The notes: generated from the letters alone by a model not told the origin. Numbered from the stretch's first letter, positions 1-7,502 are shown. The stretch: DNA of 64,000 nucleotides from Cognatiluteimonas sedimenti (GCF_022808325.1 NZ_JALGCL010000001.1:849780-913779), one strand, 5' to 3'. Numbers and translations: made by a program.

Positions 1-576
1 CGCGCCCCAGATGCGTTGGCCCGGCACTCCCCTGTCCACGAATTCCAGTACCGTGCGCGGCCGGCCGCGCCAGTCCAGCTGCACGCTGCGCAGGTTGGCG
101 GCAGACATCAGGTAGTCCAGCGGCACCTCGAACACCTCGGCGACCTCGCGAGGATCCGGGCGCGCGACGTAATCCGGCGTGACGGCGGCAACCAGCGGCA
201 GTACCGTGAATCCGGTAACGGTGGCCAGCGGATCCAGCCAGCCCAGCGGCAGCAACTGCGACGGCGCCAGGCCGATCTCCTCGCTGGTTTCACGGACCGC
301 CGCAGCGCGCGCATCGGCATCGGAAAGCTCGATCCGCCCGCCGGGGAAGCTGACCTGCCCGGCGTGGTGGCGCAAAGCCTCGGTGCGCCGCGTCAGCAGT
401 ACGCCCACGTCGCGCTCGCGCGGCACCAGCCCCACCAGCACGGCGGCCGGCACCGCGCCGGCGGCGGGCAGCAGGTCGACAACTTCGTCGAGGTTCCAGG
501 CCGCGCCCTGCGGGATCGCAGCCAGCGGGTGCAGCGCGGCCTGCAGACGCTCCAGCGCGGGCGGCAAGGAGATCAC
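1..576 (-). CDS. nudL: CoA pyrophosphatase NudL (Nudix hydrolase), 3' end cut by window edge
   Basis: Predicted Nudix hydrolase that splits coenzyme A and related CoA species into 3',5'-ADP and phosphopantetheine. The minus-strand reading frame is open from a GTG at 576 to the window edge (192 codons), so the C-terminus is missing. The CoA-hydrolase signature LRHHAGQVSFPGGRIE (residues about 68-83) runs into the Nudix box RAAAVRETSEEIG, which carries the metal-binding glutamates. The GTG overlaps the stop of the upstream DUF1289 gene in a GTGA junction, which supports both this start and translational coupling. The CoA-specific motif makes NudL more likely than a generic Nudix protein. Confidence 0.9.
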   Translation of the reverse strand, partial: MISLPPALERLQAALHPLAAIPQGAAWNLDEVVDLLPAAGAVPAAVLVGLVPRERDVGVLLTRRTEALRHHAGQVSFPGGRIELSDADARAAAVRETSEEIGLAPSQLLPLGWLDPLATVTGFTVLPLVAAVTPDYVARPDPREVAEVFEVPLDYLMSAANLRSVQLDWRGRPRTVLEFVDRGVPGQRIWGA

Positions 577-767
577 ACGCCTCCGGGAAGCGCGCCGGCC
601 GCGCGCAACGGCAGCAGTTCCATCAAGCGCAGCCGCTGCTCGTCGTCCATCCGCGTCCACGCCGCGATTTCCGGTGCGCTGCGATGGCAACCCAGGCACA
701 GGCCGGCATCATCCAGGCTGCAGATGCCGATGCAGGGGCTGAGCACGGCACGGAAAGCATGGTTCAT
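573..767 (-). CDS. DUF1289 family small cysteine protein
   Basis: Small protein of 64 residues beginning MNHAFRAVLSPCIGIC. The spacing CIGICSLDDAGLCLGCHRS, followed by EIAAW, matches the DUF1289 family, whose cysteines could bind a metal or iron-sulfur centre. The family has no firmly established function. Its stop overlaps the start of nudL, so the two are probably co-translated, as DUF1289 and Nudix genes often are neighbours. An in-frame ATG lies 54 bases upstream, but the internal ATG is preferred because the family normally starts just before the CxGxC motif. Confidence 0.8.
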   Translation of the reverse strand: MNHAFRAVLSPCIGICSLDDAGLCLGCHRSAPEIAAWTRMDDEQRLRLMELLPLRAAGALPGGV

Positions 768-819
768 CGAACGGTCCTGCCCTGGGTTGCGCGGGGTCGC
801 CGCGGAAAACGGCGGCAAC

Positions 820-848
820 AAAAAACCCGGCCATTGTACCGGCCGGGT
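820..848 (-). terminator. Rho-independent terminator of the FKBP gene
   Basis: The stem CCCGGCC/GGCCGGG (826-832 with 841-847) is followed on the minus strand by a run of six T (820-825). It lies 28 bases past the stop of the FKBP-like gene and before the DUF1289-nudL pair, so it should separate the two transcripts. Confidence 0.85.
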
Positions 849-876
849 CCTAGGTCCTCGGAAAGCGGTGTGCCGC

Positions 877-1563
877 TTAGTTCACGCTGACCAGCTTGAC
901 TTCGAACACCACCGCGACATTCGGCGGGAACGGGCTGCGCGGATCGGCCCCAAAGGCCTTGTCCGACGGCAGCGTGACTTCCCACTTGGAGCCGGCCGGC
1001 ATCTGCGTCAGCACTTCGCGGATCGCGGGCATCTCGATCTCGCTGACCTTGGTCGACGGCATCTTCTGTGCCGGCTGCGCCGGGGTCGGGCGCTGGCCCC
1101 ACGGGAACGGGCCGGCGACTTCCAGGCTGACGGTGCTGGCCTGGGTCGGCTTGGCGCCGTTGCCGGTTTCGATGATCCGGTACTGCACGCCGCTGGGCAT
1201 GACCTTCACGCCGGCCTTGGCCTTGTTCTGCGCGATGAAGCTGTCGCTCTTGGTCTTGTTCTCGGCGGCGGCCTTGTCGAATGCGGCCTTGGCCTTGGCC
1301 TGCATGCGCTTCTGCATGTCCTGGTAGGCGGTGCGCATCTGGTCCACCGGCACGGCGGGATCCTTCTTCGCGTAGCCGTCCTGCAGCGCCTTGGTCATGG
1401 TGTTGAGGTCGAGCGCCTCGCCGCTTTCGATCGCTTCGCGGCCGAGCTGATAGCCCAGGGCGTAGCTGAGCTTGCCCTTGGCGGAAGTGGTGTCCTGCGC
1501 AATGGCCAGGCCAGAGGTCAGGGTCAGGGCCGCCAGGGTGGCGGCGAGCAAACGCAACTTCAT
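877..1563 (-). CDS. Exported FKBP-type peptidyl-prolyl isomerase-like protein with atypical C-terminal domain
   Basis: Protein of 228 residues with a signal peptide (about residues 1-22, ending LAIAQ), so it should act in the periplasm. Residues about 30-110 resemble the FKBP N-terminal dimerisation region: SYALGYQLGREA, then a lysine/alanine-rich helix. The C-terminal part begins GVQYRIIETGNG and ends PNVAVVFEVKLVSVN as in Mip/FkpA proteins. The central stretch is unusual: the normal YTGxLxDGxxFDSS segment is replaced by a proline-rich sequence (PFPWGQRPTPAQPAQ), so isomerase activity is doubtful. GGAGG precedes the ATG at 1563, which decides the start over an upstream in-frame extension. 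It is followed by its own terminator. Confidence 0.8.
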   Translation of the reverse strand: MKLRLLAATLAALTLTSGLAIAQDTTSAKGKLSYALGYQLGREAIESGEALDLNTMTKALQDGYAKKDPAVPVDQMRTAYQDMQKRMQAKAKAAFDKAAAENKTKSDSFIAQNKAKAGVKVMPSGVQYRIIETGNGAKPTQASTVSLEVAGPFPWGQRPTPAQPAQKMPSTKVSEIEMPAIREVLTQMPAGSKWEVTLPSDKAFGADPRSPFPPNVAVVFEVKLVSVN

Positions 1564-1787
1564 TCGGTGAGACCTCCGGTTGGAGCTTGCAGGGATCTGG
1601 TCATGGAAAACCAGGACCGGGTCATGGACGGGGCGGCCTCGGCCGCCCCTTGGAGAACCAGACACAGTGACGCGCTAGGATAGCGGCCGCAGGGCTTAAC
1701 CGCCACTGACGACCCCCCTCCGACCAGCTGTCGCAGCGCCGAGTTCCGCGCCGCGCGCAGTCGTTTCCACGAATCCGGCGAGCACTC

Positions 1788-2570
1788 ATGATCGATTCAC
1801 CCTTGTTGAGCAGCGACCACGGCGCAGTGCGCCTCCTGACCGTCAACCGACCCGACAAGCTGAACGCGTTGAATGGCGCCACGCTCGACGCGCTGCATGC
1901 CGCCTTCGACGCCGCCGCGGGCGATCCGGGCGTCCGCGCGGTGGTCCTGACCGGCGCCGGCCCCAAGGCCTTCGTCGCCGGCGCGGACATCGCCGAGATG
2001 GCGGCGCTGACCCCGGTGCAGGGTCGCGATTTCTCGCTGCGTGGCCAACGGATGATGCGGGCGGTCGAAACCCTGTCCAAGCCGGTGGTCGCGATGGTCA
2101 ACGGCTTCGCCCTGGGCGGCGGACTGGAACTGGCGATGTGCTGCCACCTGCGGATCGCATCCGACACGGCCAAGGTCGGCCAGCCCGAGGTCAACCTCGG
2201 CCTGATCCCGGGCTTCGGTGGCAGCCAGCGTTTGCTGCGCCTGGCCGGCCGCGCGGCGACGCTGGAGCTCTGCCTGTCCGGCGCGCCGATCGATGCGGCC
2301 CGCGCGCTGCAACTGGCCATCGTCAACCGCGTGGTCGCGGCGGCCGACCTCGAAACCCAGACCATGGCGCTGGCGCAGCAGCTCGCCGCCGCCGCGCCAC
2401 TGGCGTTGCGCGGTGTGCTCGACTGCGTCAACTACGGCGGCGAGTGCGGCATCGAGGAAGGCCTCGCCTACGAAGCCGCGCAATTCGGCCTGATGTTCGC
2501 CACCGACGACATGCGCGAAGGCACCACCGCCTTCCTGGAACGGCGCAAGCCCACCTTCGTCGGGCGCTGA
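1788..2570 (+). CDS. Enoyl-CoA hydratase/isomerase (crotonase family)
   Basis: Protein of 260 residues, the normal size for a soluble crotonase, which hydrates 2-enoyl-CoA in fatty-acid or branched-chain oxidation. The oxyanion-hole segments are AGADIAEM (about 65-71) and GFALGGGLE (106-114). Glu114 and Glu134 (in GQPEVNLGLIPGFGGSQRL) match the two catalytic glutamates of classical enoyl-CoA hydratases, so hydratase activity is likely, although the substrate cannot be told. The following small gene starts 7 bases after the stop, and nth overlaps that gene, so the three may be one transcript. Confidence 0.9.
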   Translation: MIDSPLLSSDHGAVRLLTVNRPDKLNALNGATLDALHAAFDAAAGDPGVRAVVLTGAGPKAFVAGADIAEMAALTPVQGRDFSLRGQRMMRAVETLSKPVVAMVNGFALGGGLELAMCCHLRIASDTAKVGQPEVNLGLIPGFGGSQRLLRLAGRAATLELCLSGAPIDAARALQLAIVNRVVAAADLETQTMALAQQLAAAAPLALRGVLDCVNYGGECGIEEGLAYEAAQFGLMFATDDMREGTTAFLERRKPTFVGR

Positions 2571-2577
2571 CACCGCG

Positions 2578-2967
2578 ATGTCCTGTGCCGCCTGCGGTTG
2601 CGATGTTGCCTCCGGCGCACGGGCGCATGCCGTGCAGGCCGCGTTGCGCAGGGACGACGTCGATGCGGCGATCGCGCTGGGGCTGCTCGACGCCGGCATC
2701 GCCTGCGGGCACTGCAGCACCAGCTGCGGCGCAGAGCTGCAGGGCGCGCGCATCCAGCGCCAACGTGCACTGGCTGCGCGCGAACGCTTCCGCGCCCGCG
2801 AAGCGCGACTCGCACGCAGGCTGGGCGAACGCGCCGAACGCCGCAGACCCGTTACGGGCGCCGCCGGCGATGGCAAGGTGCCCGCGGAATCCCCGTCCCT
2901 GCCCCCCGCGGCGGCGGCCGCGCTGGCCCGCGCCAAGGCCAGGGCCGCGGGACCACGCGGCCAATGA
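2578..2967 (+). CDS. Conserved hypothetical small cysteine-rich, arginine-rich protein
   Basis: Protein of 129 residues that I do not recognise as a named family. The N-terminal half has two cysteine clusters, CAACGC (residues 3-8) and CGHCSTSC (about 43-50), which suggest a small zinc-binding fold. The second half is rich in Arg and Ala with a charged helix, then a low-complexity Pro/Ala tail, features that would suit nucleic-acid binding. It sits between an enoyl-CoA hydratase gene and nth and overlaps nth by ATGA, so it is probably co-translated with endonuclease III. A link to DNA repair is only an inference from position. Confidence 0.65.
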   Translation: MSCAACGCDVASGARAHAVQAALRRDDVDAAIALGLLDAGIACGHCSTSCGAELQGARIQRQRALAARERFRAREARLARRLGERAERRRPVTGAAGDGKVPAESPSLPPAAAAALARAKARAAGPRGQ

Positions 2968-3653
2968 AGGCCGCGCCGCACCGCAAGCGCACCATCAAGC
3001 GACGCCCGGGCAAGCTGCGCCCCGACGAGGTCCGGGAACTGTTCGCGCGCCTGGCCGAACTGGACCCGAAGCCGACCACGGAGCTGGCGTACTCGACGCC
3101 GTTCGAGTTGCTGGTCGCGGTGATCCTGTCGGCGCAGGCCACCGATGTCGGCGTCAACAAGGCCACGAAGCGGCTGTTCCCGCTCGCCAACACGCCCGAG
3201 CGGCTGCTGGCGCTGGGCGAGGAAGGCCTCAAGCGCCAGATCTCGACCATCGGCCTGTACAACGCCAAGGCCGCGAACGTGATCGCGATGTGCCGGCAAT
3301 TGCTGGAACGCCACCACGGCGAAGTACCGCGCACCCGCGAAGCGCTCGAGGCCTTGCCGGGCGTCGGCCGCAAGACCGCCAACGTGGTGCTCAATACCGC
3401 GTTCGGCGAAGCCACCATCGCGGTCGATACCCACATCTTCCGCGTCGCCAACCGCACCGGGCTTGCGCCGGGCAAGACCGTACGCGCGGTCGAGGACGCG
3501 CTGCTCGACGTGGTGCCCGACGAATACCGCCGCGACGCACACCACTGGCTGATCCTGCACGGTCGCTACACCTGCAAGGCGCGCAAGCCTGAATGCCCGC
3601 GTTGCCCGATCCGCGACCTGTGCCGCTGGCCGGACAAGACCGACGATCCCTGA
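2964..3653 (+). CDS. nth: Endonuclease III (Nth), base-excision repair glycosylase/AP lyase
   Basis: Protein of 229 residues that removes oxidised pyrimidines from DNA and nicks abasic sites. The helix-hairpin-helix motif is LPGVGRKTA (131-139), with catalytic Lys137 and Asp155 in AVDTHIFR. Four C-terminal cysteines at 204, 211, 214 and 220 give the C-x6-C-x2-C-x5-C pattern of the [4Fe-4S] cluster. The ATG at 2964 overlaps the upstream stop. It is preferred to a longer upstream frame that would shadow the preceding gene. The N-terminal extension of about 18 residues (KRTIKRRPGK) is basic. Confidence 0.96.
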   Translation: MKAAPHRKRTIKRRPGKLRPDEVRELFARLAELDPKPTTELAYSTPFELLVAVILSAQATDVGVNKATKRLFPLANTPERLLALGEEGLKRQISTIGLYNAKAANVIAMCRQLLERHHGEVPRTREALEALPGVGRKTANVVLNTAFGEATIAVDTHIFRVANRTGLAPGKTVRAVEDALLDVVPDEYRRDAHHWLILHGRYTCKARKPECPRCPIRDLCRWPDKTDDP

Positions 3654-3691
3654 CTGTCATCGGCATGCAACCGCGGCGCCACAAGACAGCC

Positions 3692-3709
3692 CTGTCACAA
3701 TAACGAAAG
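3692..3709 (+). promoter_or_regulatory. Candidate PhoB box upstream of the OprP-like porin
   Basis: CTGTCAC-AATA-ACGAAAG fits an 11-bp direct-repeat layout. The first half is a good PhoB half-site and the second is weak. It lies 53 bases before the porin ATG. Similar sites precede both pstS genes, which raises the chance that it is real. Confidence 0.5.
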
Positions 3710-3761
3710 ATTCACGCCCTACGCTGCGCGGCGTCCCTCCCAATCGCCCCAGGGCAATCCA

Positions 3762-4913
3762 ATGAAACTCTCCGCGCATACCCTCTCCCTCGCGCTGCTG
3801 GCCGCACTGGCGGCCCCGGCGGCCCACGCCGAAATCGCGATCGACAACATCGCCGATTCCGATGTCAGCTTCGAAGGCCTGCTCCAGACCGACGCTTACT
3901 GGTACGACAGCGACGTCCTCGACCTCGATGGCGACCCCGGCGACGGCCTCGATGCCGACTTCGGCCTGCGCCGCGCCGAGCTCGGGCTCAAGGGCAAGGG
4001 GCCGGGCAACTTCGAATGGGCGCTGGGCTACGACGCCTCCGGCGACGGCAAGTTCCTCGACGCATTCGCCAAGTACAAGCTCGGCGGCAACAGCAGCCAT
4101 TTCATCCAGGTTGGCCAGTTCAAGCAGCCCAACAGCCTCGAAGAATTGTCCTCGACGAAGAACAACGACTTCATCTCCAAGGCGATGGTGACCAACACTT
4201 TCGCGGTATCACGTCGTCTCGGCGTGGGCGCCGGTTACGGCGCGGGCAACTGGGGCATCACCGGCAGCGTGTTCGGCCACGAACTGACCCGCAACCGCGC
4301 CCACGGCAGCGGTTACGGCGCGCGCGGCTTCTGGGCGCCGATCAACGAGAAGGGCAGCATCCTGCACCTGGGCCTGTCGTACGTGGATTACGACACCGAC
4401 GCCGACACCCTGCGCTATCGCGCCCGACCCGACGCCGACATGTCCGCCCGCCTGATCGATACCGGCAGCATGCGGGACACCGACCGCATCGCTACCCTGG
4501 GCGTGGAAGGGCTGTGGGTGAATGGCCCGCTCAAGCTGCAGGCGGAATACATGTCCTCCAAGGTCTCGCGCTATGGCACCGGCTCGGACGACTTCACCGG
4601 TACCAGCGGCTACGTCAGCGGCGTATGGAACGTGACCGGCGAAACCTGGGGCTACAAGGCCGGGACCCCGACCACGCCGCTTCCGGACAATCCGGGCTCG
4701 GGCATGTGGCAGCTCGGCCTGCGCTACGACACCATGGACCTCAACGATGCCGGCGTGCTCGGCGGCAAGATGGACACGCTCACCGCCGGCGTGAACTGGT
4801 ACCTGCGCTCGAACTTCAAGTTCATGCTCAACTATGTCAAGGTCAACAGCGACCGCGCTGGCATCAGCGACGATCCCGGCATCCTGGAGGCGCGCGCGCA
4901 GTTCTTCTGGTAG
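3762..4913 (+). CDS. OprP/OprO-type phosphate- or polyphosphate-selective porin
   Basis: Outer-membrane beta-barrel of 383 residues with a signal peptide (1-23, ending APAAHA). The N-terminal region AIDNIADSDVSFEGLLQTDAYWYDSD and the RRAELGLKGK and FKQPNSLEELSSTKNNDFI segments are typical of OprP/OprO porins. Alternating amphipathic strands run to a C-terminal aromatic residue (ARAQFFW), the usual barrel-assembly signal. It heads the phosphate island: a Pho-box-like site lies upstream and two pstS genes and pstCAB-phoU follow, so it probably lets phosphate or pyrophosphate across the outer membrane under phosphate starvation. A perfect hairpin terminator follows. Exact substrate preference cannot be read from sequence. 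Confidence 0.9.
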   Translation: MKLSAHTLSLALLAALAAPAAHAEIAIDNIADSDVSFEGLLQTDAYWYDSDVLDLDGDPGDGLDADFGLRRAELGLKGKGPGNFEWALGYDASGDGKFLDAFAKYKLGGNSSHFIQVGQFKQPNSLEELSSTKNNDFISKAMVTNTFAVSRRLGVGAGYGAGNWGITGSVFGHELTRNRAHGSGYGARGFWAPINEKGSILHLGLSYVDYDTDADTLRYRARPDADMSARLIDTGSMRDTDRIATLGVEGLWVNGPLKLQAEYMSSKVSRYGTGSDDFTGTSGYVSGVWNVTGETWGYKAGTPTTPLPDNPGSGMWQLGLRYDTMDLNDAGVLGGKMDTLTAGVNWYLRSNFKFMLNYVKVNSDRAGISDDPGILEARAQFFW

Positions 4914-4938
4914 GCATCCCGCCCACGCGGGTCCAGCG

Positions 4939-4970
4939 ACGGGCGCGACGAGAGTCGCGCCCGTTGTCGT
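4939..4970. terminator. Hairpin terminator between convergent porin and reductase genes
   Basis: A perfect 11-bp stem (4939-4949 with 4954-4964) closes a GAGA tetraloop and is followed on the plus strand by the T-rich TGTCGTT. It lies between two convergent stops, so it can serve both genes, although the T-tract is modest. Confidence 0.7.
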
Positions 4971-4984
4971 TCCGCGGGATCCGC

Positions 4985-5557
4985 TCAGCCTTCGCGCGGC
5001 AGGACCGTCAGCACCCGCTCGACGAACAGGTGGAACTCCTGCATGTACTTGCGCAGGAACTCCTCGGTCGACGGGTTGGTCACGGCGCCATCCTCCTCGA
5101 TCAACCCCGGCTTGAACTGGATGTAGGCTTCCACGGTGTTCATCAGCGGCGAGTTGCAGAAGCACAGCACGCTGCGCAGGTCCTGCTGCGCGACCGCGGT
5201 GCCGATCGCGCCGGGCGAAGTACCGATCACCCCGCTGGGCTTGCGGGTGAAGGAGTTCTGCCCCCACGGCCTGCTCGCCCAGTCGATGGCGTTCTTCAGG
5301 CCGCCGGGGATGGAGCGGTTGTATTCCGGGGTGACGAACAGCACCCCGTCGACCGCCGCGATCGCCTGCTTGAAGTCGCGCGCCACCGGCGGATAGTCGG
5401 CGTCGTAATCGTAGCTGTAGAGCGGCAGGTCGCGGATCGGGATCTCGACCATGTCCAGTTGCCCCGGAGCCAGGCGCACCAGCGCCTTGGACAGCAGGCG
5501 GTTGATCGAGCCCTTGGCGAGGCTGCCGACGAAATATCCGATCTTGTAGGTCGTCAT
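4985..5557 (-). CDS. NADPH-dependent FMN reductase (flavodoxin-like quinone/chromate reductase family)
   Basis: Protein of 190 residues, the normal length for this family. The FMN phosphate loop is GSLAKGSINRLLSKAL (about 11-26) and the second signature is TPEYNRSIPGGLKNAIDWASRP, as in YieF/ChrR-like reductases. The enzyme probably reduces quinones or other electrophiles with NAD(P)H and may protect from oxidative stress. AGGAG precedes the ATG at 5557. It is oriented against its neighbours and sits between the porin and the first pstS. The pstS Pho-box-like site lies in its divergent upstream region, so phosphate control is possible but unproven. Confidence 0.88.
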   Translation of the reverse strand: MTTYKIGYFVGSLAKGSINRLLSKALVRLAPGQLDMVEIPIRDLPLYSYDYDADYPPVARDFKQAIAAVDGVLFVTPEYNRSIPGGLKNAIDWASRPWGQNSFTRKPSGVIGTSPGAIGTAVAQQDLRSVLCFCNSPLMNTVEAYIQFKPGLIEEDGAVTNPSTEEFLRKYMQEFHLFVERVLTVLPREG

Positions 5558-5651
5558 GTTTGCTCCTGGGCCGGGGTGGCAGGCGGCAGCATGGACCCGC
5601 AAGCGGTTATCGGACGATGAAGCACGCCCCGCACGCCGGCGCGCAGCGACG

Positions 5652-5669
5652 CTGTCACGGTGCTGCAAC
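5652..5669 (+). promoter_or_regulatory. Candidate PhoB box upstream of the first pstS
   Basis: CTGTCAC-GGTG-CTGCAAC is a 7-bp direct repeat with 11-bp spacing, the layout of a PhoB box. It lies 66 bases before the GTG start of pstS and 95 bases before the divergent reductase start. Confidence 0.65.
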
Positions 5670-5734
5670 CGGAACGACATGCCGCGGTCATCGGGTCGCG
5701 ATGCAATGCACGCATCCCACCCAGGAGCCACCCC

Positions 5735-6754
5735 GTGTTCGAATCCCGCAAGTTCCGCGCCGTCGCCATCGCCCTCGCGATCGGCTTCGCCGCCAATGCC
5801 CAGGCCGCCGATGTCACCGGCGCCGGGGCATCCTTCATCTATCCGGTGATGTCCAAGTGGTCGGCCGATTACGCCAAGGCCTCCGGCAAACAGGTCAACT
5901 ACCAGTCGATCGGTTCGGGCGGCGGCATCGCCCAGATCAAGGCCGGCACGGTGGACTTCGGTTCCTCGGACGCCCCGCTCAAGCCGGAAGAGTTGGCAAA
6001 GTTCGGCCTGGCCCAGTTCCCCTCGGTGATCGGCGGCGTGGTGCCGGTGATCAACGTTCCCGGCGTGCCGGCCGGGGCAATGAAGCTCGATGGCGACCTG
6101 CTCGCCGACATCTTCCTCGGCAAGATCAAGAAGTGGGACGATCCGCGCATCGTCGCGCTCAATGGCGGCGTCAAGCTGCCGTCGAAGAAGATCACCGTGG
6201 TCCACCGTTCCGACGGTTCCGGCACCACCTTCAATTTCGTCAACTACCTGTCAAAGGTCAGCGGCGACTGGAAGGCCAAGGTCGGCGAAGGCACTTCGGT
6301 GCAGTGGCCGACCGGCATCGGCGGCAAGGGCAACGAGGGCGTGGCCGCCTACGTCAAGCAGATCAATGGCGGCATCGGCTACGTCGAGCTGTCCTACGCG
6401 TTGCAGAACAAGATGGCCTACGCACGCCTGAAGAATGCCGCCGGCAACTACGTGGTTCCCTCCGACGAGACCTTCTCGGCGGCGGCGGCCAGTGCGCAAT
6501 GGGGCGATTCGAAGGACTTCTACCTGGTCATGACCAATGCACCGGGTGCGGAATCGTGGCCGATCACCGCCACCAACTTCATCCTGATGTACAAGCAGCC
6601 CAGGAACGCCGCCAGTGCCAGGCAGGCGCGCGAATTCTTCCAGTGGGTGTATGCCAACGGCGACGCGCAGGCCAAGGCGCTCGACTACGTGCCGCTGCCG
6701 GACGCGCTGGTGCAGCAGATCGAGGCCTACTGGTCGCAGAACATGCAGTACTGA
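5735..6754 (+). CDS. pstS: Phosphate ABC transporter periplasmic binding protein PstS (copy 1)
   Basis: Periplasmic phosphate-binding protein that delivers Pi to the PstCAB importer. The mature domain starts ADVTGAGASFIYPVM. Phosphate-binding segments include GAGASFIYP, SIGSGGGIAQ, FGSSDAPL and HRSDGSGTTFNFVNYL. The start is taken as the GTG at 5735, because AGGAG lies 8 bases before it and it gives a normal signal peptide ending AANAQA. The protein is then 339 residues. Unlike copy 2 it has no lipobox and should be soluble. A strong terminator follows, so it is probably transcribed apart from pstS2-pstCAB. It is clearly paralogous to copy 2, with many identical motifs. Confidence 0.95.
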   Translation: MFESRKFRAVAIALAIGFAANAQAADVTGAGASFIYPVMSKWSADYAKASGKQVNYQSIGSGGGIAQIKAGTVDFGSSDAPLKPEELAKFGLAQFPSVIGGVVPVINVPGVPAGAMKLDGDLLADIFLGKIKKWDDPRIVALNGGVKLPSKKITVVHRSDGSGTTFNFVNYLSKVSGDWKAKVGEGTSVQWPTGIGGKGNEGVAAYVKQINGGIGYVELSYALQNKMAYARLKNAAGNYVVPSDETFSAAAASAQWGDSKDFYLVMTNAPGAESWPITATNFILMYKQPRNAASARQAREFFQWVYANGDAQAKALDYVPLPDALVQQIEAYWSQNMQY

Positions 6755-6783
6755 GCCAGCCAACCCCCGTGATGGAAGCCATT

Positions 6784-6811
6784 GCGCGGGCCTTCGGGCC
6801 CGCGCTTTTTT
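6784..6811 (+). terminator. Strong Rho-independent terminator after pstS copy 1
   Basis: A perfect 9-bp GC stem (6784-6792 with 6797-6805) closes the stable TTCG tetraloop and is followed by six T. It lies 30 bases after the stop of the first pstS and makes that gene a single-gene unit. Confidence 0.95.
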
Positions 6812-6856
6812 ATTCGCGGGATTCGCTCGGAATGCCCGTCCGGCAATCCGGGGCGG

Positions 6857-7081
6857 CTTCGGCCGGAGTCGCCGCCCGCCGGGCTGGGGGTGCTGCGCCC
6901 TCCTGACGGCATCCTGCTTTCAAATCGCGACAACACATGAGCTTGGTCGAGCAGCTTCGGCCAGAGTCGCCGCCCGACGGGCTGGGGGTGCTTCGCCCTC
7001 CTGACGACATCCTGTCTCTAAGTCGGGTCGCAGGCCATCCATGGCCTGCTCTCCGCACCCCCAGCCCGCCGGACGGCGACT
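6857..7081. repeat. Intergenic repeat element: two 60-bp direct copies plus one inverted partial copy
   Basis: Two 60-base copies at 6857-6916 and 6955-7014 differ at only four positions. Both contain the core GTCGCCGCCCG and GGGCTGGGGGTGC. A third, inverted partial copy lies at 7055-7081 and could pair with the second copy. A short palindrome, CAGGCCAT-CC-ATGGCCTG, lies between at 7031-7048. No convincing gene overlaps. The arrangement resembles a composite of dispersed intergenic repeats. It belongs to a gene-free stretch running from 6755 to 7502. Confidence 0.75.
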
Positions 7082-7143
7082 TCGCAGGGTTGGATGTTCA
7101 GGGTTTTGGCTGCTCTTGCTCCTCGGCGCCCAGCAACTGTGCT

Positions 7144-7251
7144 GAAGCAGGTGGCCCGCTGTTCGCGGGACCTTCGGCGACATGGATGCCGCCGATGAGC
7201 CTACATGGACGTACTTGCGGCGTGTCCCGCGAACAGCGGGCCACCTGCTTC
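7144..7251. repeat. Perfect 28-bp inverted repeat with 52-bp spacer
   Basis: The arms 7144-7171 and 7224-7251 are exact reverse complements over 28 bases and include GGTGGCCCGCTGTTCGCGGG. The arms could form a long hairpin in RNA or a cruciform in DNA. There is no T-tract after it and no transposase nearby, so it looks neither like a simple terminator nor like an intact insertion sequence. It lies in the gene-free gap between the two pstS genes. Confidence 0.85.
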
Positions 7252-7420
7252 CCCACGCAAGTTTCCGCACGGCGAAGGGCGGATTTCCGCCAGAACTCCG
7301 GGAAGTCCCGCCCGTGAAACTCGTCGACGCCCTGAGTGGAGTGCTGGATCGTCCCGGACTCACTCGCGCCGTGATTGCAAGCTGAACAACCTCAGCCGCC
7401 CTGCGCGCTTCGCGGTGCCT

Positions 7421-7438
7421 GTGTCATCGGCGTGTAAC
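7421..7438 (+). promoter_or_regulatory. Candidate PhoB box upstream of the second pstS
   Basis: GTGTCAT-CGGC-GTGTAAC is a 7-bp direct repeat with 11-bp spacing, with an A-rich patch just after it. It lies 65 bases before the ATG of the second pstS, almost the same distance as in copy 1. Confidence 0.65.
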
Positions 7439-7502
7439 AAAAACATCATTTCATGGCCGGGTCCGCCGACCTGCCCGGCCTACGCCCGCCATGGAGTTGC
7501 GC

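Noticed and set aside
6857-7251. CRISPR-like array between the pstS genes
   Set aside because: There are only two direct copies of a 60-bp unit, with unequal arrangement and an inverted third. No regular spacers or cas genes are present.
6755-7502. Small protein genes in the gap between pstS copies
   Set aside because: Open frames here overlap one another, run through the repeats, and have repeat-derived sequence. No ribosome site or family match was seen.
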